From: JBQTGK01 sp052400665
Lineage (GTDB): Bacteria > Bacteroidota > Bacteroidia > Bacteroidales > Marinifilaceae
Reading direction: 5' to 3' (one strand)
Assembly (NCBI GenBank): GCA_052400665.1
Contig: JBQTGK010000002.1
Length of the DNA stretch: 64,000 nt
The notes below the pieces were generated by a model. It was not told where the DNA came from. It ran no database searches and saw nothing but the letters and a program-made list of their open reading frames with translations. The translations under genes and the position numbers were made by a program. Positions 8,543-18,071 of this stretch are shown piece after piece; the first letter of the stretch is position 1, and each line of letters begins with the position of its first letter.

Positions 8543-10966
8543 ATGCAATACCGAATTCGAATACAACTAACAACGGTTTTATTACTTTGTTTCGTTTTAT
8601 TCTCAGGAATGAAAAAAGCAGACAAATCAATTTACCACAAAAATTGGATTGATTTCAATAAAAATGGAGTCAAGGATATTTTTGAAGATCCTTCTCAAAA
8701 TATTGAAAGTAGAGTTAAAAATCTATTGTCTCTGATGAATGTTGAGGAGAAAACCTGCCAAATGGCAACACTTTATGGTTATGCTCGCGTTTTAAAAGAT
8801 GAGTTGCCAACCAAAGAGTGGAAGAATTGTGTTTGGAAGGATGGAATCGCAAATATCGATGAGCATTTAAATACCATTTGGAATCAGCCAAAAACATATA
8901 CGCAGTATTCCTATCCCTACAGCACCCATGCCGAGGCGATTAATACGGTTCAAAAATGGTTTGTAGAAGAAACACGAATGGGAATTCCTGTTGATTTTAC
9001 CAATGAAGGCGTACATGGTTTGTGTCATAAAAAAGCAACTCCTTTGCCCGCTCCAATTGGTATCGGTTCTACTTGGAACAAAGATTTGGTATATCAGGCT
9101 GGTGAAATGGTAGGGCGAGAAGCGAAAGCTTTGGGTTATACTAATGTTTACGCTCCCATATTAGATGTGGCGAGAGATCAGCGTTGGGGTAGAGTTTTAG
9201 AGTGTTATGGAGAATCACCTTTTCACATTGCTGAAATGGGCAAGCAAATGACTTTGGGAATTCAGTCTCAAGGAGTGGCTTCAACATTGAAACATTTTGC
9301 AGTATATAGTATTCCCAAGGGAGCTCGCGATGGTGATGCTCGTACCGATCCGCATGTTGCACCTCGTGAAATGCATCAACTTCATCTTTATCCTTTTAAA
9401 AGGGTAATTAATGAAGCCAAGCCGATGGGAATTATGAGTAGTTATAACGATTATGATGGTGTTCCGGTAACCGCAAGCCATTATTTTTTAACTGAATTAT
9501 TGCGTCAACAGTTTGGTTTCGAAGGTTATGTTGTTTCCGATAGTGAGGCCGTTGAGTATGTTTCTGACAAACACAATGTGGCCGAGGATTACAAAGAGGC
9601 TGTTAGACAGGTTGTGGAAGCAGGATTGAATGTTCGAACTACTTTTAGAACCGCTGAATCGTACATTGAACCTTTGCGAGAATTGATAAAAGAAGGCAAG
9701 CTTTCAATGAAAACTATCGACGCGCGAGTGGGTGAGGTATTGGCTGTGAAATTCCGATTGGGTTTATTCGATCAGCCTTATGTCGAAAATCCGAAGGAAT
9801 CTGACAAATTGGTTCATACAGAGAAGGATGAAGCATTATCAAAATTGATTAATCAACAGTCGATGGTATTGCTAAAAAATGAAAACAATCTACTTCCATT
9901 GGATGTCGATAAAATTGACAAAATTTTGGTTACAGGACCTCTTGCCGATGAGGTAAGCTATACTTTTAGCAGATATGGTCCGGCTAATAATCCTTCAGTT
10001 TCTGTTTACGAAGGGATAAAAAAATATGCAGCAGGAAAAATAGACGTTGATTTTGCCAAAGGATGTGATATAGTGGATCCAAACTGGCCAGGTAGTGAAA
10101 TTATTCCTGAGCCACTTTCTGTGGACGAACAAAATGGAATTCATGCCGCAGTAGAAAAAGCAAAACAATCTGATATCATTATTGCAGTTGTAGGCGAAGA
10201 CGAGAAACGAGTGGGCGAAACCAAGTCGAGAACAAGTCTTGGACTTCCGGGTAGACAATTTCAACTGGTACAAGCTTTGTATGCAACAGGGAAACCTGTC
10301 GTTCTAGTATTGATTAATGGACAACCATTGAGTATTAATTGGGAGAATAGATTCTTGCCTGCAATTCTTGAGGCTTGGTTCCCTAGTACTTCTGCTGGTG
10401 ATGTCGTTGCCGAAACCTTGTTTGGCGATAATAATCCAGGAGGTAAATTATCTGTGACTTTCCCAAAAACAGTTGGTCAAATTCCTTTGAATTTTCCTTG
10501 TAAACCGGGATCTCAAGCAGGTCAGCCAGGTGAAGGCCCCAATGGATATGGTAACACACGTGTGCTGGGTCCTTTGTATCCTTTCGGATATGGTTTAAGT
10601 TATACAACTTTTGAGTATGCTGACTTAAAGATTAGCCCTAAAAATGCAAAATCACAGGCTGAAATAAATGTTTCATTTTCGGTGACGAATACAGGAAGCC
10701 AAGCGGGAGATGAAGTGGTTCAACTTTATCTGAAAGATGAGGTGAGTAGTGTAACAACTTACGAATCTCAACTAAGAGGTTTCGAACGCGTCCATTTGCT
10801 TCCTGACGAAACCAAAACGATTCATTTTAAACTTCAACCTGATGATTTGGCTTTATTGGATAAGAATATGAATTGGACTGTTGAATCCGGAAAATTTAAA
10901 ATCATGATAGGGAGTTCATCCGTTGATATCCGTCTATCTGATGATTTCAATATAGAAAGCAAGTAA
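8543..10966 (+). CDS. GH3 beta-glycosidase (paralogue 1 of 3), calcium-loop type
   Basis: This 807-residue secreted GH3 has the full layout: (beta/alpha)8 barrel, alpha/beta sandwich and C-terminal fibronectin-III-like domain (YGLSYTTFEYADL onward). The nucleophile is the Asp of YVVSDSEAV, about residue 333; RDQRWGRVLECYGE, KHFAVYS and MSSYNDYDG are further GH3 hallmarks. Right after the signal, DFNKNGVKDIFED resembles an EF-hand-type calcium loop, also present in both paralogues at 34332 and 36926. Likely a periplasmic exo-beta-glucosidase or beta-xylosidase. It is closer to the 34332 paralogue than to the 36926 one in the C-terminal half, although 24 kb separates them. A CE1-like esterase follows after 17 bp, suggesting co-transcription. 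Confidence 0.88.
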   Translation: MQYRIRIQLTTVLLLCFVLFSGMKKADKSIYHKNWIDFNKNGVKDIFEDPSQNIESRVKNLLSLMNVEEKTCQMATLYGYARVLKDELPTKEWKNCVWKDGIANIDEHLNTIWNQPKTYTQYSYPYSTHAEAINTVQKWFVEETRMGIPVDFTNEGVHGLCHKKATPLPAPIGIGSTWNKDLVYQAGEMVGREAKALGYTNVYAPILDVARDQRWGRVLECYGESPFHIAEMGKQMTLGIQSQGVASTLKHFAVYSIPKGARDGDARTDPHVAPREMHQLHLYPFKRVINEAKPMGIMSSYNDYDGVPVTASHYFLTELLRQQFGFEGYVVSDSEAVEYVSDKHNVAEDYKEAVRQVVEAGLNVRTTFRTAESYIEPLRELIKEGKLSMKTIDARVGEVLAVKFRLGLFDQPYVENPKESDKLVHTEKDEALSKLINQQSMVLLKNENNLLPLDVDKIDKILVTGPLADEVSYTFSRYGPANNPSVSVYEGIKKYAAGKIDVDFAKGCDIVDPNWPGSEIIPEPLSVDEQNGIHAAVEKAKQSDIIIAVVGEDEKRVGETKSRTSLGLPGRQFQLVQALYATGKPVVLVLINGQPLSINWENRFLPAILEAWFPSTSAGDVVAETLFGDNNPGGKLSVTFPKTVGQIPLNFPCKPGSQAGQPGEGPNGYGNTRVLGPLYPFGYGLSYTTFEYADLKISPKNAKSQAEINVSFSVTNTGSQAGDEVVQLYLKDEVSSVTTYESQLRGFERVHLLPDETKTIHFKLQPDDLALLDKNMNWTVESGKFKIMIGSSSVDIRLSDDFNIESK

Positions 10967-10983
10967 ATTAAATCAAAACTCAA

Positions 10984-11805
10984 ATGAAAAAAGTATTTGT
11001 ATTAATCTTTCTAATAAGTAATGCCATAAATCTGTTTGCTTCACAGATTGATACTTTGATGGTTATAAGTGAATCTATGAACAAAGAATTGCCTAATTTG
11101 GTCATTCTGCCAGATAGTTATGGTGATAAAAATAAGGCGTTTCCAGTTTTGTATTTATTGCATGGTGCTTTTGGTAATTTTGGCGATTGGTTGCATAAGG
11201 TACCACAACTAAAGGAATATGTGGATACTTATAATTTTATCATCGTTTGCCCTGATGGAGGTTATACAAGCTGGTATTTTGATAGCCCTGTAGATGAAAA
11301 AATGCAGTATGAAACTTATATCACCAAAGAACTATTACGGTCAGTAGAGAAAAATTACAAAACCATTCCCAATCGATCGGGACGAGCCATTGCTGGATTA
11401 AGCATGGGCGGACATGGAGCATTTTATCTGGCTTTCAAACATCAGGATATTTGGGGCGCGGCTGGAAGCACAAGTGGAGGTTTGGATATTCGTCCTTTCC
11501 CAAGCCGTTGGGATATTTCAAAACGATTGGGATCGTATGCTGAAAATAAAGAGGTTTGGGAGGAAAATTCAGTGATCAATTTAGTTTACCTTTTAACGGG
11601 TGACAATTTAAAATTGATTTTTGATTGTGGTGTTGATGATTTCTTTTATGATGCCAATAAACGAATGCACAAAAAACTATTGGAGCGAAACATTCCTCAT
11701 GATTTTATTGAACGTCCAGGGGAGCACAATGTTAAATACTGGGACAATTCTATCAAATACCAATTGTTATTCTTCGATCAGTTTTTCCGATCTGAAAAGC
11801 TGTGA
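10984..11805 (+). CDS. Secreted CE1-like alpha/beta-hydrolase esterase
   Basis: The 273-residue protein carries a signal peptide (FAS-QI near residue 20). It shows the esterase D/CE1 pattern: FPVLYLLHGAFGNFGDW (oxyanion region), VCPDGGYTSWYFDSP, then the nucleophile elbow GLSMGG with Ser140. Asp in DCGVDDFF and His in GEHNVKYW complete a plausible triad. CE1 members hydrolyse acetyl, feruloyl or related esters on glycans, and the position 17 bp behind a GH3 suits removal of acyl decorations before exo-cleavage. The exact acyl group is unknown. The last part of the gene and the 140-bp gap after it contain a candidate promoter for the next gene. Confidence 0.8.
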   Translation: MKKVFVLIFLISNAINLFASQIDTLMVISESMNKELPNLVILPDSYGDKNKAFPVLYLLHGAFGNFGDWLHKVPQLKEYVDTYNFIIVCPDGGYTSWYFDSPVDEKMQYETYITKELLRSVEKNYKTIPNRSGRAIAGLSMGGHGAFYLAFKHQDIWGAAGSTSGGLDIRPFPSRWDISKRLGSYAENKEVWEENSVINLVYLLTGDNLKLIFDCGVDDFFYDANKRMHKKLLERNIPHDFIERPGEHNVKYWDNSIKYQLLFFDQFFRSEKL

Positions 11806-11847
11806 AACCACTGATCATCGGATGAAGAAGCATGTTTTGCAACAAAT

Positions 11848-11903
11848 TTCATACTTATTGCAACATAAATTCTGCTTTTTCGATGTTTGTTGAGCTATTT
11901 TTG
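11848..11903 (+). promoter_or_regulatory. Degenerate candidate of the shared TCCAT-repeat promoter
   Basis: TTCATACTTATTG (11848) resembles the conserved half-site TCCATRCTTGTGG. A weaker half-site TTCTG follows 22 bp later (11870), and a perfect -7 box TATTTTTG starts at 11896, exactly 26 bp after the second half-site as in the four clear copies. The one-base spacing difference and weak second half-site lower confidence. It would drive the lyase gene at 11946, 42 bp downstream. Confidence 0.4.
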
Positions 11904-11945
11904 AAGAGACAGTAAAACTTACAAAACAATTGTAAATTATTAAAA

Positions 11946-14621
11946 ATGGTCTCTAAAAGAATAGCTCAATTATTTTTTATAGCCTTGGTTTTTTTTATTC
12001 AGGCAGAAAGTATATTTGCTCAGATACATCCAAATTTATATGTTACAAATGAGGATAGACAAACTATTTTATCAAAAATAGAGAATGAAGAATGGGCAAA
12101 GAAAGCCTGGGAAAATCTTCAAGAAAAGATAAATCCATATGTAAATAGACATCAATCCGATCCGGAGTGGATTACATCTCGTTTGTCCATGTATTGGAAA
12201 GATGGTGGTCGTTTCACTCAATGTTATATCAAAAAACAAAATTGGGATTATGGTGAGGGAAATGCACCTGTTCCTACGGTAAGACTGCCGGGTATGCGTA
12301 CTTGGAATAGCTACATTAATGTTCCTTTAGAAGATCGATTGGCCTATAGCGAGAATGGCGATATGTTAGCTATTGATAGAGCTAGCGATGACAAAACACC
12401 TGTTTTAGTGCCTTACAAGAAAACAGGACATATGGTTCGCGCCAATAATGGAGAAATTTTAAAATTGGCCGAAGATGCTTCTTTTGCTTATTGGCTGACC
12501 CAAGAAGAAAAATACGCTAAATTTTCTGCTGACATATTTAATACTTGGTTGTTGGGAATTTATTATATGAATCCTCCCTTAGATCCTCAGAAATCGACCA
12601 AAGGTGCTGGTGGTTACGAGCCAGGTGGAATAATGGGTTACTACGATTACGAGCAAATTCATGATGATCGTCAAATAAACGCAGCTTTTATTTATGATTT
12701 CTTATACGATTATCTAAATGAACATCCAGCAGAACATCTAAAGACGATTCATAAAGATGTGACTGAAGTAGCTGGAGTTGTTTTTAAACGATTTATCGAT
12801 TTAGGCTTAATTAGAGGAGGAAAACGTGGTAACTGGAATGTAAATGGATTTAAAAATATTATTCCTTCCATTTTGGTTCTCGAATCGAACGATTATTATC
12901 AAGACAAAAAAGGGAAAGAATACTATATTCCTTACTACACAAAAATTACAACCGATTATCATGAGGCTTTGCCTGATTTCATCAAAAATTTTGATGCCGT
13001 AACAGGACTTTGGCCAGAATCTCCAGGATATGCTTCTGGCATGATTGGAGCAATCGTGAAAATGGCAATGCCACTTTATAAATCAGGAGTAAATACCATT
13101 GGGGATAACCCACTGATTCAAAAAGCAGCAATGGCCAATTTGGGTTGGTTAGATGCTCGTGGAAATTTGGTAGTCGTTGGAGATATGCGAGGTGGTCCTA
13201 CCGATTTATCCGTTTTTGACAACATGCTTACTTATTACACCTGGGAAGGCGATACTGAAAATGCGAAAAAAATGGCAACCGTTATTCGCAAGGGCATTGC
13301 TTCCGGACAATACAGTCGTAGTGAGATCGATTGGAAAGGAATTTGTTTGTTTGAAGCACTTCCTGAATCGGGTAGCGAACTTCCTTTTCATAGCGCAGCT
13401 TATTCAGAGCATCATCGTCACATTATCATGAAAAATGGCAATAGTGAGGAAAATGGATTGATGTTTACTTTATATGGAGGTAGCAAAGGCGGTCACTTGT
13501 CGCCCAATGGTTTGGCCATGCAATTTTATGGCGATGGCTATGCCTTAAATCCAGATGCATCGGCTTATGAATCTTATTGGTCGAAAGATGCAGCTTACCA
13601 TCGTGAGATAACCGGTTCGAATACCATAATGCCAGGTTATACCAAAGGAGAAATCACGATCAATGCAATGGACCCTTTTGTGGATGCATCAAATAGCTTT
13701 TATAATACTAAAGAAATTTCTGCTAGCTGTTCTTTTGCAGATATTAGCGCTGATGAAAAAAGACGCATGGTTGCTATGGTTCGAACTTCTCCAACATCAG
13801 GTTATTATGTAGATGTTTTTCGTTCAAATCAATTGGATAACGACTATGTACAACATATTTTAGGTGATGAGGTAAGTCTAAAAGATGGGCAGGGAGACTT
13901 GTTAGATTTAGAGAATGTTGATCGCATTAGCAATCATCATCATAAAGCATATTCGTTTTTTGCAAATCCTCGAAAGATAGATTACAAGAATGATTTTACT
14001 GCTACTTGGACAATTGATAAAGTAAGTCCAAGTTTGAAAACGACGATGTGGATGATGGGACAAGACAATCGTGAAATTTATATGGTTGATGCACCGCCTT
14101 CTACATTGCGAGCTGATATAACTCCTGGAATGGTAAATAGAAGTCCACTAACAACTCCAACAATTCTAGTTCGACAGACGAATAATAATGCTCAAAAGCA
14201 CCCTTTTGTAGCAGTCTTCGAATCTTTTAATGAAGGTAAAAAATCGGTGAAGAAGATTTCTAAATTGGTTACTTCTGATAATTTTGTGGCTCTTTCGGTG
14301 AGTTCTAAAGATGGAGCTTCCCAGTTTATTTGTAATGCCATTGATAGTAAGCTGTATAAACCATTGTCTGATCTTTCTTTTCAGGGGATTTTTGGAATAG
14401 CATCAGAGAATAAAGATGGATTTCAATACCTATACTTGGGGAAAGGTAAATCTTTGACAAAAGGAAAATATTGTATTGAAGCGGTTAATGGAGAGGTTAC
14501 TGCAGAGCTGAGATTTGTAGATGGAGAGTTTTTCTATTCTGCCGATGCTCCAGTAAAAATATCCTTGAAAAAGGGAAAGGAAAAAGAATACAAGTCGGGT
14601 TATAATATTCGATTAAAATAA
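11946..14621 (+). CDS. Heparinase II/III-like polysaccharide lyase (copy 1)
   Basis: The 891-residue secreted protein (signal ending FAQ near residue 26) begins with an alpha-helical toroid domain (EDASFAYWLTQEEKYAKFSADIF; NWNVNGFKNIIPSILVLE). A heparinase II/III-type beta-sandwich follows (YGGSKGGHLSPNGLAMQFYG, then YHREITGSNTIMPG), supplying His and Tyr candidates for elimination chemistry. Such lyases (PL12, 15, 17, 21, 37, 39 and 40, among others) cut uronic-acid-containing chains and leave unsaturated ends. The GH88 gene 44 bp downstream removes such ends, which strongly supports the lyase role. The PL family cannot be named from sequence alone. A second, divergent copy lies at 39500. 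Confidence 0.72.
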   Translation: MVSKRIAQLFFIALVFFIQAESIFAQIHPNLYVTNEDRQTILSKIENEEWAKKAWENLQEKINPYVNRHQSDPEWITSRLSMYWKDGGRFTQCYIKKQNWDYGEGNAPVPTVRLPGMRTWNSYINVPLEDRLAYSENGDMLAIDRASDDKTPVLVPYKKTGHMVRANNGEILKLAEDASFAYWLTQEEKYAKFSADIFNTWLLGIYYMNPPLDPQKSTKGAGGYEPGGIMGYYDYEQIHDDRQINAAFIYDFLYDYLNEHPAEHLKTIHKDVTEVAGVVFKRFIDLGLIRGGKRGNWNVNGFKNIIPSILVLESNDYYQDKKGKEYYIPYYTKITTDYHEALPDFIKNFDAVTGLWPESPGYASGMIGAIVKMAMPLYKSGVNTIGDNPLIQKAAMANLGWLDARGNLVVVGDMRGGPTDLSVFDNMLTYYTWEGDTENAKKMATVIRKGIASGQYSRSEIDWKGICLFEALPESGSELPFHSAAYSEHHRHIIMKNGNSEENGLMFTLYGGSKGGHLSPNGLAMQFYGDGYALNPDASAYESYWSKDAAYHREITGSNTIMPGYTKGEITINAMDPFVDASNSFYNTKEISASCSFADISADEKRRMVAMVRTSPTSGYYVDVFRSNQLDNDYVQHILGDEVSLKDGQGDLLDLENVDRISNHHHKAYSFFANPRKIDYKNDFTATWTIDKVSPSLKTTMWMMGQDNREIYMVDAPPSTLRADITPGMVNRSPLTTPTILVRQTNNNAQKHPFVAVFESFNEGKKSVKKISKLVTSDNFVALSVSSKDGASQFICNAIDSKLYKPLSDLSFQGIFGIASENKDGFQYLYLGKGKSLTKGKYCIEAVNGEVTAELRFVDGEFFYSADAPVKISLKKGKEKEYKSGYNIRLK

Positions 14622-14665
14622 GACTTTTATAGATGAAGTCGTAAATAATATAAGAAGTTAAGAAT

Positions 14666-15874
14666 ATGAGAATTAGTAAGATTTTTGTGGGGTTTGTAAG
14701 TATCGTGTTGATGTCGAGTAGCTGTACATCTTTTTCAAAAGATAAAAAGGTACTTAATGTGAATAAGGTTTTGGAGAGTAGTGTGGTGAAAATCAAAAAA
14801 AGTGCTAATGATTTAAACGATTATACTCATTTCCCTCGTCGTATACGTAAAGACAGTACCAATTGGAATTGTGTTACAGTTAAGGATTGGTGTAGTGGAT
14901 TTTGGCCTGGTGTACTATGGTATGCTTATGAGTTTTCGGGCGATAAGGATATAAAAAAGCAGGCCGAATTATTTACGGCTTCAGTTAAAGAAATTGCTTA
15001 TACACCAGCTCATGACCATGATATAGGGTTTCAAGTGTATTGCAGTTATGGTAATGGTTATCGCTTAACAGGGAATCCAGAATATAAAAAAATAATGTTA
15101 GCTGCCGCTGATACTTTAGCTACGCTTTACAATCCAATTGTAGGAAGTATTCACTCTTGGCCTTCGAAAAAACAGTATCCTCATAATACGATTATCGATA
15201 ACATGATCAATCTGGAATTATTGTTTTGGGCATCAAAGAATGGCGGAGGAGAACGCTTGAAAAATATCGCGATTAGCCATGCTGAAGTTACAATGAAGCA
15301 TATTGTGCGTCCTGATTATTCAGCTTTTCATTTAGGATCATTTGATGATAAAACAGGAGCGTTTATTGAAGGAAAGACACACCAAGGTTATGCCGATAAT
15401 TCGATGTGGGCTAGGGGTCAAACTTGGGGAATTTATGGTTTTTCTATGGCTTATAGAGAGTCAGGGAAAAAAGAATTTCTAGAGACATCAATGAAAATGG
15501 CTGATAAATTTTTAGAGCGTTTGCCTGAAGATGGTATTCCTTATTGGGATTTTGATGCACCACTAACAGCTGAAACACCAAAAGATGCATCTGCTGCGGC
15601 TATTGCTGCTTGTGGTATGTTGGAACTTTATCAATTAATAGATGATGAAGTGGTAAAGAACAAGTATAAGGAAGCAGCAATTTCACTACTTAAAATTCTA
15701 TCATCACCAAATTATTTAAGTGGGGATAAAAATCAGGCAATTTTATTACACTCTACAGGACATAAACCTAAAAATAAAGAAATTGATATTCCAATTATTT
15801 ACGCTGATTATTACTTTTTAGAAGCTTTGTTAAAGCTAAAGAAGATAGAATCAAGTGAATTGTCTAGTAAGTAG
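14666..15874 (+). CDS. GH88 unsaturated uronyl hydrolase, lipoprotein
   Basis: The 402-residue protein has a lipoprotein signal (SSSC, Cys20). The alpha6/alpha6 barrel features of GH88 are clear: WCSGFWPGVLWYAYE (76-89), HDHDIGFQVYCSYGNGY with Asp119 matching the first catalytic Asp, and TIIDNMINLELL with Asp178 matching the second. It also has WARGQTWGIYGF and YWDFDAP. GH88 hydrates the unsaturated uronic acid left by lyases and so releases the next sugar. Length (about 400) is normal. Its place 44 bp after a lyase, and a terminator 16 bp after its stop, make lyase plus GH88 a two-gene unit. Confidence 0.9.
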   Translation: MRISKIFVGFVSIVLMSSSCTSFSKDKKVLNVNKVLESSVVKIKKSANDLNDYTHFPRRIRKDSTNWNCVTVKDWCSGFWPGVLWYAYEFSGDKDIKKQAELFTASVKEIAYTPAHDHDIGFQVYCSYGNGYRLTGNPEYKKIMLAAADTLATLYNPIVGSIHSWPSKKQYPHNTIIDNMINLELLFWASKNGGGERLKNIAISHAEVTMKHIVRPDYSAFHLGSFDDKTGAFIEGKTHQGYADNSMWARGQTWGIYGFSMAYRESGKKEFLETSMKMADKFLERLPEDGIPYWDFDAPLTAETPKDASAAAIAACGMLELYQLIDDEVVKNKYKEAAISLLKILSSPNYLSGDKNQAILLHSTGHKPKNKEIDIPIIYADYYFLEALLKLKKIESSELSSK

Positions 15875-15889
15875 TTAGTTGAAGAAAAA

Positions 15890-15927
15890 AGAAATGAGAA
15901 AGTTCGGCTTTCTATTTCTTTTTTTTG
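15890..15927 (+). terminator. Rho-independent terminator after GH88
   Basis: AGAAATGAGAAAG, loop TTCGG, CTTTCTATTTCT with one unpaired base, followed by a T-run. Between it and the next gene (to 16146) I see no coding sequence or convincing promoter. Confidence 0.7.
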
Positions 15928-16146
15928 CTGGAATATTGCTATCGTTTGCAGCGGTTTTCAATAGGACTTATCATTGTTGCAAAACTTCAATAAAGTGTAT
16001 AAGAACGAAATTGAATCAGCTTTGCAGTAGGATTGAATTTAAGGGAATAACATGTTGAGTGGGGATTGCTACCTATTTAGTTCGTGTTGTTTTGAAGTAA
16101 TTCTAGCCCGGATTTATAAAAAAGAATGAAAGTAAATAGATGACAG

Positions 16147-17055
16147 ATGAAAAAAATAACGATATTTTTATTTTGTGTAACGATTAGTTTATCAGCCTTA
16201 TCGCAAACATCTTTATGGCAAGGCAAAGGTCGTATTGCTATTAGTTCGGATGGTAATGAGCATGATCATGATGATTGGGCGGCAACACCCTTGTCGCTTA
16301 GTTTGATTGCGGCAAAAGGCTTGCAAAATAGAATGGTCTTGTATACTTATAGTGACCATGTTTGGGGTAGTAATCTACAGGTACCAATTGGTAAAGGAGG
16401 ATTAACTGCTTATGAACAGATGAAGGAAAGTGTATTAGGCGGGGCTAAGATGTTCGGATTTAAGAAATCAAATTTTATTTGCGCTGTTGATAATCCAGAA
16501 AAAGCGTACAATGCAATGGCTCGGGTAATCAATGAGTCGTCGGAAGATAATCCGCTGTTTATTATAGCTGCCGGACCCATGCAGGTTGTTGGGGAAGGAA
16601 TCAGACGATCGAATTTTGCTAAGCGCAAGTTTGTAACTGTAATTTCTCATTCGAATTGGAACAATAAACATGCTGCAAATTCATACGATTGGGAGCCCGA
16701 ACATAAAGGTTGGACTTTTGACATGATGCAGAAAAATTTTGGCAGCAAGAAAGGTGGTCAAATGAAATTTGTAAAAATTGCAGATCAAAATGGAGGAAAG
16801 GACTATCTCGGACTGAATTGTGCTATTAAGCATTTTGATTGGATGAAAACATCATCTGCTAGAGAAAATAAACGGTATAAAAAAGGAGCTTGGGATTGGT
16901 TGTATTCCCGACAGGAGACTTGTATTAAGAAAGGTGGAAAAAACTTTGATCCCTCCGATGCTGGTATGTTGTTATACTTATTTACTGGGGTTGAAAAGAC
17001 GAATCCCGATATGGCTAAAGAGATCATGGAAAATCCAGTGTCGAAAATTCATTAA
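16147..17055 (+). CDS. Secreted nucleoside-hydrolase-like protein
   Basis: The 302-residue protein has a signal peptide (ALS-QT). Near the mature N-terminus, RIAISSDGNEHDHDDWAAT supplies a cluster of Asp and His like the calcium-binding DxDxDD start of the nucleoside hydrolase fold. PLFIIAAGPMQVVGEGI and FVTVISHSNWNNKH fit the alternating strands of such a fold (compare DUF1593 and sugar-binding relatives). A role in cleaving or binding a glycoside is possible, but true nucleoside hydrolase activity is not implied. It is followed by SGNH-type sequences. I could not place it in a characterised family. Confidence 0.5.
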   Translation: MKKITIFLFCVTISLSALSQTSLWQGKGRIAISSDGNEHDHDDWAATPLSLSLIAAKGLQNRMVLYTYSDHVWGSNLQVPIGKGGLTAYEQMKESVLGGAKMFGFKKSNFICAVDNPEKAYNAMARVINESSEDNPLFIIAAGPMQVVGEGIRRSNFAKRKFVTVISHSNWNNKHAANSYDWEPEHKGWTFDMMQKNFGSKKGGQMKFVKIADQNGGKDYLGLNCAIKHFDWMKTSSARENKRYKKGAWDWLYSRQETCIKKGGKNFDPSDAGMLLYLFTGVEKTNPDMAKEIMENPVSKIH

Positions 17056-17060
17056 TACAA

Positions 17061-17339
17061 TTGTTAATAAAACAAAGTGGAAATAATGGAGTTCATCCAA
17101 GCAAGATTGGATACAAACGGGTAGCTGATCGAGTGTTTGAATTTTTAAGTAGTAATCAATTGTTGTCAAAATACTGGAAGATCATGTGTTTTGGCGATTC
17201 CATCACTTTTTGGGTTGGAGCTAAAGGAGGAAGTACGCATACAGGAGACGATTACCCATCTTTTTTACATCAAAGAATTGCCGATCTAGCTTGTAAATAT
17301 CAGCGAAGAAAATTAAAAAATCAATCTAAAAATGACTAG
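17061..17339 (+). pseudogene. Scrambled SGNH hydrolase remnant (C-terminal block fused before N-terminal block)
   Basis: The open frame starts on TTG, with no ATG or signal peptide. Its first part, GVHPSKIGYKRVADRVFEFL, is the last block (HxP motif) of a GDSL/SGNH esterase. Its next part, KIMCFGDSITFWVGAKGG, is the first block (GDS nucleophile) of such an enzyme. The order is the reverse of a functional enzyme and the middle blocks are missing. The simplest reading is two tandem SGNH genes collapsed by deletion, leaving the tail of one in frame with the head of another. An intact SGNH gene starts 7 bp before this frame ends. Confidence 0.6.
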
Positions 17340-17340
17340 T

Positions 17341-18030
17341 ATGAAAAGTTTAAAGTCACTTCTGGTGATCTTGTTTATTGGATGTTTAAGTTCATCATCA
17401 ATGGCTCAAGATTGGGCTAATTTAGGACGATATGCGAAGGCTAACTCTGAATTGGTAGCGCCATCGGCAGGAGAAAACCGTGTTGTATTTATGGGGAACT
17501 CGATTACCGAAAAGTGGGAGAAATACGATTCCTCTTTTTTTAGCTCAAATCCATACATTAATAGAGGTATTAGTGGACAGGTGAGTTCTCAAATGTTGCT
17601 TCGTTTTAGACCTGATGTGATTGAATTAAATCCGAAAGTAGTGGTGATTTCGGCAGGAACAAATGATATTGCCGAGAACAAAGGACCCATAAGTATCGAA
17701 GCAATTGCTGGAAATATTTTTTCTATGGTTGAGTTGGCTCAGGCGAATGGAATTAAGGTAGTTATGACAAGTGTTCTGCCTGCTACTTCTTTTTCTTGGC
17801 GCAAAGAAATTAAGCCAGCCGATAAAATTATTGTTCTCAATAAACTGATTAAAGAGTATGCTCAGAAAAATAAGATCGTGTATGTAGATTACTACAAACC
17901 TATGGTGAATGAGCAAAAAGGATTAAAGAAAGAGTATGGAAGAGATACGGTTCATCCGGGTGTTGAAGGATATAAAGTAATGGAGAAATTGGTGAAAAAA
18001 GCCATTAAAAAGGCTTTGAAAAGAAGTTAA
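17341..18030 (+). CDS. Secreted SGNH/GDSL-type esterase
   Basis: Using the ATG at 17341 the protein is 229 residues with a signal peptide (SMA-QD); an ATG nine bases upstream is also possible. Block I is MGNSITEKW (nucleophile Ser54, GNS instead of GDS), block II is RGISGQ, block III is GTND at 106-109 and block V is DTVHPG with Asp202 and His205. This layout fits the acetyl-esterase or platelet-activating-factor-hydrolase-like SGNH group common in polysaccharide loci, probably deacetylating sugars. It precedes the ROK kinase by 41 bp, in a probable operon with the kinase and the MFS transporter. Confidence 0.8.
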   Translation: MKSLKSLLVILFIGCLSSSSMAQDWANLGRYAKANSELVAPSAGENRVVFMGNSITEKWEKYDSSFFSSNPYINRGISGQVSSQMLLRFRPDVIELNPKVVVISAGTNDIAENKGPISIEAIAGNIFSMVELAQANGIKVVMTSVLPATSFSWRKEIKPADKIIVLNKLIKEYAQKNKIVYVDYYKPMVNEQKGLKKEYGRDTVHPGVEGYKVMEKLVKKAIKKALKRS

Positions 18031-18071
18031 ATTGAATCAGAAAGAAAATTATTTAGATATTTAAAATTATT

